Part shown: in pieces, positions 58,702 to 64,000 of the stretch
Numbering within the stretch: position 1 is the stretch's first letter
Layout of the letters: each line of letters begins with the position of its first letter
Source: Podospora comata
Taxonomy: Eukaryota; Ascomycota; Sordariomycetes; Sordariales; Podosporaceae
Reading direction: 5' to 3'
Assembly (NCBI GenBank): GCA_017354895.1
Contig: CP071495.1
Span: 1,161,001-1,225,000 of the forward strand
Length of the DNA stretch: 64,000 bases
Program-made: the position numbers and the translations under genes
Notes under the pieces: model-generated
Database searches by the model: none
Seen by the model: only the letters and a program-made list of their open reading frames with translations
What the model was told of the DNA's origin: nothing

Positions 58702-59552
58702 GTTGTGGTGTTAGATTCTAATCTTCCACACAAAAGCAGAGTGAACCACAAGGGTGATTGCTGAGGTCGAGTCGTATGTCGCCGACAGCGACGTCAGACG
58801 CGGAGCTGGAGATATTCGAGGCGAATGTAGACAGAGGGCAGAAAGCCTTGACGTCGGCGCCGTTGGAGAACTAATTGCGTGGGGTGATCCCATGTCGGTT
58901 TTGCAATGCCAGCGTCGCAAATGCAGGCTGGCAGCAAGGTTGACCGACCGACACCAGATATGGTCGTGAGTATGGGTCTCGATGCTCAACTGCAGGCGTT
59001 CCGTCCAATGAAGGCGAATCAGCGAACCTCAATTGACTATAGCCCGGGTGCATTCATGCAACTGTGCCGCAGGAATCACTGGACCGCTCCAGCCATCGCA
59101 GCTCATGTTGGCGGCTATAGGTCAAATTGGGCAGCGACAACACATAAGAGGCCACCCACTTGGTGTTGTGTTACTCCCAGCCTTGCCTTTGGCGCATCCC
59201 TCGGCCACACCTCAGGGAAATCTGGCGCATGGGGCGTTCCCCTCTCTTCATGCGACCGTCACGCTCTGTTCTGGCGGAGAACTTCTCCTGGGACAGTACT
59301 ACGCCTCCGCGTGCCCCCATCGCCATCATCGCGAATTGCGAACTCGACGAAGGTGAGGCCTTGCGTGCCTTTCACTTCGCTCTCCACCCTGTGCTCCAGA
59401 CCCGCCATTCGATCTATGCACCTCTCCAGCAGTAACCCGAAATACCGCCGACGCTCAGCCTAGGAAAGCCAATTCAGCCCATTTGAACACGATAGAGTGA
59501 CCTGGGGCAATAGGCTTCGGTCTAATCAGCCCAAGGTCATTCGCGAGGCGCA
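58702..59552. promoter_or_regulatory. Divergent upstream region of the membrane-protein and helical-protein genes
   Basis: This is 851 bp between two opposite starts (58701 minus, 59553 plus). Promoter content is inferred from layout. Overlapping open frames here show no domain character. Confidence 0.45.
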
Positions 59553-61448
59553 ATGGAGGCAATCTCACTCTTTGGGACGATCCTTAGTATCATCACAACT
59601 TTCCGCGATGCCTTCCCGTCCCTCGCCTCCGACGCGACCGATTGGAAGAACTACGAATTCTTCGACCGCGCTCGCTGGGTGAAGTTGCTCAAGATCATAA
59701 AAAACATAGAAAAGTGGCAATGGCGGTGGATGGTGTATTCCGAGGAGGCGGGACAGCAAGGAAGCCTGCAGTCCAAGTTCTGGGGCTCTTCCGCTTCTGA
59801 AATAACAGAGCACGTCAAGTGTATCCAAGACGAGGTGGACAAGCTGCAAAAGCTGCTCAACACTCGCAGGATTGACCGGGGAGGAGGTTGTTTCGGTGTC
59901 TTTAGGAAAAAGGGGCGGGATGTCTTGTTCCGATCGGGAGGCAACATAAACAGAATCCTCGAAACCCTTGACACGCTCGTCTTGGGCCTGGATACGATGA
60001 GCGACGAGGCCTACTGGCGTCTCTGGAGACGTCAAGATTTTGGAGAAAAAGAACCACGGCCACCCGAGACCTCGGCTCTGCATCAGTTTGGACACCAGCA
60101 CCACCTGGTGAAGCTTGCCATGCACACGTGGTTGACGTCCAACCAGCTTCGGGACTGCTGCTTGGGTAGGGGACGAAAACTCGAGTTGGATATCGAGCTC
60201 GACCTCTTCTTTCGCCAGCGCCCGCATGACGGGGTAGAACCAAGATCGCAAGTGATTGCAGAAGCATCTCAGACCAAAAGCCTCGGCTACACTCTCCTAG
60301 TCAGCCAACCAGACTACATGAATAGGAGAAAAAGAATTCGCCTTACCCCAGACCCAGCTCGTGTGCCCGAGAGATGCAAGACGCTTTTCTCCGAAGCCTT
60401 CGACGTCGTTTCCGGTCATGCGGGTGGCGGTGAAGCAGGGCTCGAGCTGGTAACAAAAGGTCAACGCGTAACCATGAAGCTAGAAGAGCTTCAGAACGTC
60501 GTTGGCAACCTACCAGAGCCTACATCACTGCGCAGCCAACTAAGCTCGCAATCAGCGAGGGAGTCCTTGGACGACCCAGTACGCAAGATCGATCATCAAA
60601 TATGGAAAATGAAGCGAGCTTTCCACATTTCCGAGTTCTGCTTGCTCTTTTTCAAGTCCAAGTGGATGAGTTGGATATGTAGCTGCAATATCCAGGAGTA
60701 TGACCTTTCGTCTCTCGACACTACTACCAACAGCACGTTCCTCGTCGACCAGCGGTATCTGTTCGCGGTTAAAGGCCTTAGCAGTGACGACAAGGATGTG
60801 CCGCCAGCGGCTTGCGCTGCGGCACCAGCCACACCGAATGGGTCGGGCAATGGGACTGCGACGTTGAAGCCATGTTGGTGCCAGTCGAAGCTGAGCGATG
60901 ATCCAAAGGACAAGAATTTGGCCTCGAGTCTGCAAAGATACCCCCTCTTCTCACTGGGGTTGATCTTGGTCGAGATTGGCTTAGGACGCCCGTTACAGGA
61001 AATCCAGGTCAACAAGGCTGTTGTTGACGTGAACTCGATATTCTTCGGATACCACGACTCTTCGACCTCGGACCCAATAGTCAAGAAATCGCTCGAAGAA
61101 TTGAGGCCGATTTTCAACGATGTCTTGGCTGACGACGACGACGATGAAGACAACAAGAGGGCGAAGAAAGCAGGAAGCGACTTCTATTCCGCCGTCAAGT
61201 TCTGCCTCAAGTCGAGAGACCCACCAGGCGTTGACAAGACAAAACTTGAAGAATTCTTTCTAGAGGTCGTGTGGAAGTAAGAACCCCTAGATACTGTATT
61301 GTGTGCTGCTTCATGGTTCTCTGAATGCTGACCAAATCACGGTAGGTTGCACAATATCCAAAAAGACTTGATCGAACAGCGCGATGAACTCCTGCGTAAT
61401 AAAGGCCAGCAGTTACTGCCGAGGAAGCAGACACAGCAGGAGGCATAA
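59553..61448 (+). CDS. HeLo/DUF7580-like helical protein
   Basis: This is a two-exon gene of 608 residues. Exon 1 is 59553-61276, the 69-bp intron is 61277-61345 (GTAAGA...GCTGAC...GTAG) and exon 2 is 61346-61448, encoding LHNIQKDLIEQRDELLRNKG and the C-terminus. The start MEAISLFGTILSIITTFRDA resembles the amphipathic N-termini of fungal HeLo-like and prion-inhibition domain proteins, followed by helices (KLLKIIKNIEKWQWRWM, EITEHVKCIQDEVDKLQKLL). The C-terminal third has SLQRYPLFSLGLILVEIGLG and RPLQEIQ, as in the kinase-relic lobe of DUF7580-type proteins; no kinase catalytic residues are seen. It is related in layout, not closely in sequence, to the gene at 11473-13346. Membrane disruption or non-self signalling is known for some HeLo proteins but is only a guess here. 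Confidence 0.72.
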
Positions 61449-61876
61449 GTAGCTTCAGGAGATGAAGGTATGATGAGCTTGAGTGGTGTTGGGAAATGAG
61501 AATTCCAACGGGCCTCTTAATTTGTATCTAAGTCTTGCCACCTGATTGGCTTACACTCTAATAAGATAAGATCCCTCACCGCGGGGTGCACCATGGCGGG
61601 GCAGGCGGTCAGACGTGGCATTTCGACCTGTCAATGGACGAAGCTTCCCATTGAGTCATCGAAACCGTAAATGGAAAGAACCTTGATGAATTAACTTTGG
61701 AGAACCCTCGAGGCCCTGAAACTTGCATCTTTAACCCTGCCAAATTTTAGCTCGAGTCAGACCCTTCCCAGCACAGACTTAACACCAACAATCGCATGCT
61801 TAGACGCATCCCACTTCCACCCTTCTCACTCCATACATTCTACCGCCTCATCTACCAGCGCATTTTCCACGACATC
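61449..61876. other. Short intergenic stretch with upstream in-frame ATG
   Basis: This is 428 bp upstream of the eIF2B-alpha-like gene. An in-frame ATG at 61796 would add 27 residues (MLRRIPLPPFSLHTFYRLIY...), a basic, hydrophobic extension. I treat it as leader by default. Confidence 0.45.
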
Positions 61877-62941
61877 ATGGCTACCGACGAAGAAACAAAG
61901 CCCGTCTCTACGGACCTCCCAGTCCACCCCAAGCCCCAAAATGAAGACTTCGACATCGTCGCGACCTACCGCAGCCTTCTGTCGTCAGACAGGGAAATCA
62001 CCATGCCCATTGCCGCCATCGAGTCCCTAATCGAGTTCCTCTCCGTAACCCCCTACGTAACCTCGATGGAGCTCGTCGAAAAGGTCAAGCACCAAAAGGC
62101 CCTCCTCCTCGCCTCGGCCCCGAACCCCCTCCCCATCCTCGCAGGCGCAGATCTCTTCGAGCAGTTCCTGCTCCGGTCGCTTAGGCCGCCACCGGCAGCA
62201 TCCTCCAGCTCCAACCTGACCGAGCCCATGTCCTTCGACCAGACTCGCGAGCATCTCGTAGCCAACAAGCAACTATTTGCTCAGCGTGCCCAAGCAGCAA
62301 GGGACAACATTGCCATCTGGGGCGCCCGTTACGTCTCAGACGAGAAGATTGTCCTCACCGCTGGCGGGTCAAGAACAGTAACCAAGATTCTTCTGAGGGC
62401 GGCGACAGACCAGTCAAAGCACTTCAAAGTAATCTACATTACCGAACCAACCAACACCCGCTCCCAAGCGGCCGTGGATGAGCTCCGCCAAGCGGGCCTC
62501 GAAGTCGAGACAATCGTCCCCAACAAGGTCGCTTATGTTCTTGCCAACCAAAAGAAGATCAACCTTGTTCTGGTGGGGACAGAGGCTATCATGCAAAATG
62601 GAGGTATCATCTCCGGAATGGGCACCGCTCAGCTGGCAGCTTTGGTAAAAGCCATCCCCGGAGGAATGAAGAGGTTTTATGTCGCAGCAGAGACGCACAA
62701 GATTGTGAGGAAGACGCCGATCGCGTATCCAATCGTGAAGAAAATGGGAGTGAGGCAGAGGGATATCACACGCTTTGAGAATATTGGCGTGGATCTGAAC
62801 AATGAGCTGGTTAAGGAGCAGCTGCTTCAGGAGAGTGATGAGGTGGACTATACGGATCCGGAGCTGATTGATGGTATTATTACGGAGCAGGGCGTTAAGA
62901 TGACGTGGCAGATTTGGGAGTTAGTTGATGATTACATATAA
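61877..62941 (+). CDS. eIF2B alpha subunit-like protein (divergent)
   Basis: This is an intronless frame of 354 residues starting at ATG 61877 (MATDEETKP), a better context than the in-frame ATG at 61796. The order of blocks follows eIF2B-alpha (GCN3): FDIVATYRSLLSSDREITMP, AAIESLIEFL, PNPLPILAGADLFEQFLLRS, LFAQRAQAARDNIAIWGARY, KIVLTAGGSRTV, FKVIYITE, VLVGTEAIMQNGGIISGMGT, RFYVAAETHKIVRKTPIAYP, and VDYTDPELIDGIITEQGV near the end. eIF2B is the guanine nucleotide exchange factor for eIF2, and its alpha subunit senses eIF2 phosphorylation. Several usually invariant spots are changed (LTHGxSR to LTAGGSR, AESHKF to AETHKI, and a rebuilt stretch after GMGT). It may be a diverged paralogue rather than the canonical subunit. 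Confidence 0.8.
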   Translation: MATDEETKPVSTDLPVHPKPQNEDFDIVATYRSLLSSDREITMPIAAIESLIEFLSVTPYVTSMELVEKVKHQKALLLASAPNPLPILAGADLFEQFLLRSLRPPPAASSSSNLTEPMSFDQTREHLVANKQLFAQRAQAARDNIAIWGARYVSDEKIVLTAGGSRTVTKILLRAATDQSKHFKVIYITEPTNTRSQAAVDELRQAGLEVETIVPNKVAYVLANQKKINLVLVGTEAIMQNGGIISGMGTAQLAALVKAIPGGMKRFYVAAETHKIVRKTPIAYPIVKKMGVRQRDITRFENIGVDLNNELVKEQLLQESDEVDYTDPELIDGIITEQGVKMTWQIWELVDDYI

Positions 62942-64000
62942 GGTAGTCAAATGACTTGCATGGGCTGTTTTGGGGGTATCATGATGGGCGTTCAGGTTGG
63001 GAAAATTAGGGTAGGTTTATGACCGATGGGCCTTGATCTGGCTAGCGAAGGGTTAGAAGTAGGATTAAATACCCATTTGTTTGTTTTGGAGATGTTTTTT
63101 ATCGTGTTTCGTGGATGGATAGACATTGTGACTGATATGAAGCACTGGATTTAAAGATGGTCAGTGGCTTTGGGAGGTTGATCGACAACGCTTTGGGGAG
63201 AGATTATGGGCAAGCTTGCTTTCATTCAACGCTATCAATTATCTTTTTCCAGGTCCATGATTTGACATGACAGCTCTTGTTGTATCTTGGGCATGATAGC
63301 CTCATTTCGCATCTCCAATAATCATTGAGGTTAGCTCCTCTTCCTGTCGATATCATTCCCGTCCAGCTCTCTTCGAGTTTCTTCGTTCACCTTTTTCTCT
63401 GATCTACCAGCCGCTCATAGGGTTACAAGTCAGCTTGCCTCCAGCTTTTTCGTCTACACGAGAGACAAGAGTTGAAAGGCTTGGTTCATGCCAGTAACGG
63501 ATCAATCAGACTGAGCTCTCCTGCGCCTGACGCGGGTTAAGGCAACTCATAGACGGGTTGCCGGCAGGTGCCCTGTGTATTCCTGTGGTCTTCTTGCGTG
63601 AGGAAGCAGCAGCAGCTTTGCAAGTAGTCCCGAGTCTTGTTCGGGGGGGAAACAGGTCGAATAGATGGTCGGCGTTGCTTTGGTGGGTTCGATGGGAAGA
63701 CTGTCGAGGATGCTGACGAGTCACCTTGAGCATCTCACCCGGCTGTGAGTTAGACTGGCTTTGGTCTGGTAGCGCCAGCCCTCGCCTTCTGCTCAGTGGC
63801 CACGCGCAGGCGGTTGAAAGGAGGATGGGGGTCTGAGGGTGGAAAGACAGGAGCTAAAATGGTCCGACGCAGCCACCGATCGATCCACCATCAGATTCTC
63901 CCCCAAACGGGCTCTGGTCAAAGCAACGCAAAGGCGGTTTCCAGCAGCTTCCACCTGCAACTGGGAGACACCTGGTACCGGATGTCGGGCCTGAACATGC
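62942..64000. other. Gene-free stretch at the window edge
   Basis: This is the 3' flank of the eIF2B-alpha-like gene, then sequence without a supported gene. One minus-strand frame (63506-63733) has no domain character. Confidence 0.5.

Noticed and set aside
59565-60251. 228-codon minus-strand frame
   Set aside because: Antisense to exon 1 of the HeLo/DUF7580-like gene, which has the better start, splice sites and family resemblance.

Overview
The window looks like nuclear chromosomal DNA of a filamentous ascomycete, most likely a sordariomycete of the Sordariales type. Genes are split by short introns (about 50-110 bp) with CTAAC/CTGAC branch sites. A class V and a class VII chitin synthase lie head to head. 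There is a single dispersed 5S rRNA gene, an AA9 polysaccharide monooxygenase, and a Fot1/pogo-type transposon with AT-shifted, RIP-like damage. All gene models were spliced by eye from donor, branch and acceptor sites and from family resemblance. No search was run.

Layout. At 1.4-8.6 kb there is a group of small, highly charged, disorder-rich proteins. One is a DUF3659-like repeat protein (minus). Two others (4.4-5.2 kb minus and 7.5-8.5 kb plus) share a very similar 30-residue C-terminal tail and end in a tiny last exon. A conserved fungal protein of unknown function lies between those two. From 9.8 to 24.5 kb is an accessory, immunity-like island: a broken N-terminal copy of a zinc finger-GTPase gene, a divergent pair (a DUF7580-type protein and a zinc finger-TPR protein), the 5S rRNA gene, a small two-LysM protein without a signal peptide, and a long wreck of a zinc finger-GTPase-RING-patatin gene interrupted by the transposon.

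From 25 kb on most genes look intact. They are an HLTF/Rad5-type HIRAN-SNF2-RING protein (25.1-28.1), a secreted AA9 LPMO (28.9-30.4, minus), a C2H2-like zinc-finger regulator (33.3-34.9, minus), the class V chitin synthase with myosin motor (37.3-43.0, minus) and the class VII enzyme (46.1-51.6, plus) around a 3.1 kb shared upstream region. These are followed by a coiled-coil protein of unknown function (53.5-54.8), a NECAP-type endocytic adaptor (55.2-56.1, minus), a one-pass membrane protein of unknown function (56.8-58.7, minus), a second helical/DUF7580-like protein (59.6-61.4) and a divergent eIF2B-alpha-like protein (61.9-62.9).

How the parts may connect: the two chitin synthases are known partners in polarised wall synthesis. 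NECAP-type adaptors act in the endocytic recycling on which such hyphal-tip enzymes depend, but that link is only thematic. The 9.8-24.5 kb island resembles the fast-evolving fungal self/non-self repertoire. The least explained items are the shared-tail protein pair with its micro-exons and the degraded GTPase-RING-patatin architecture.
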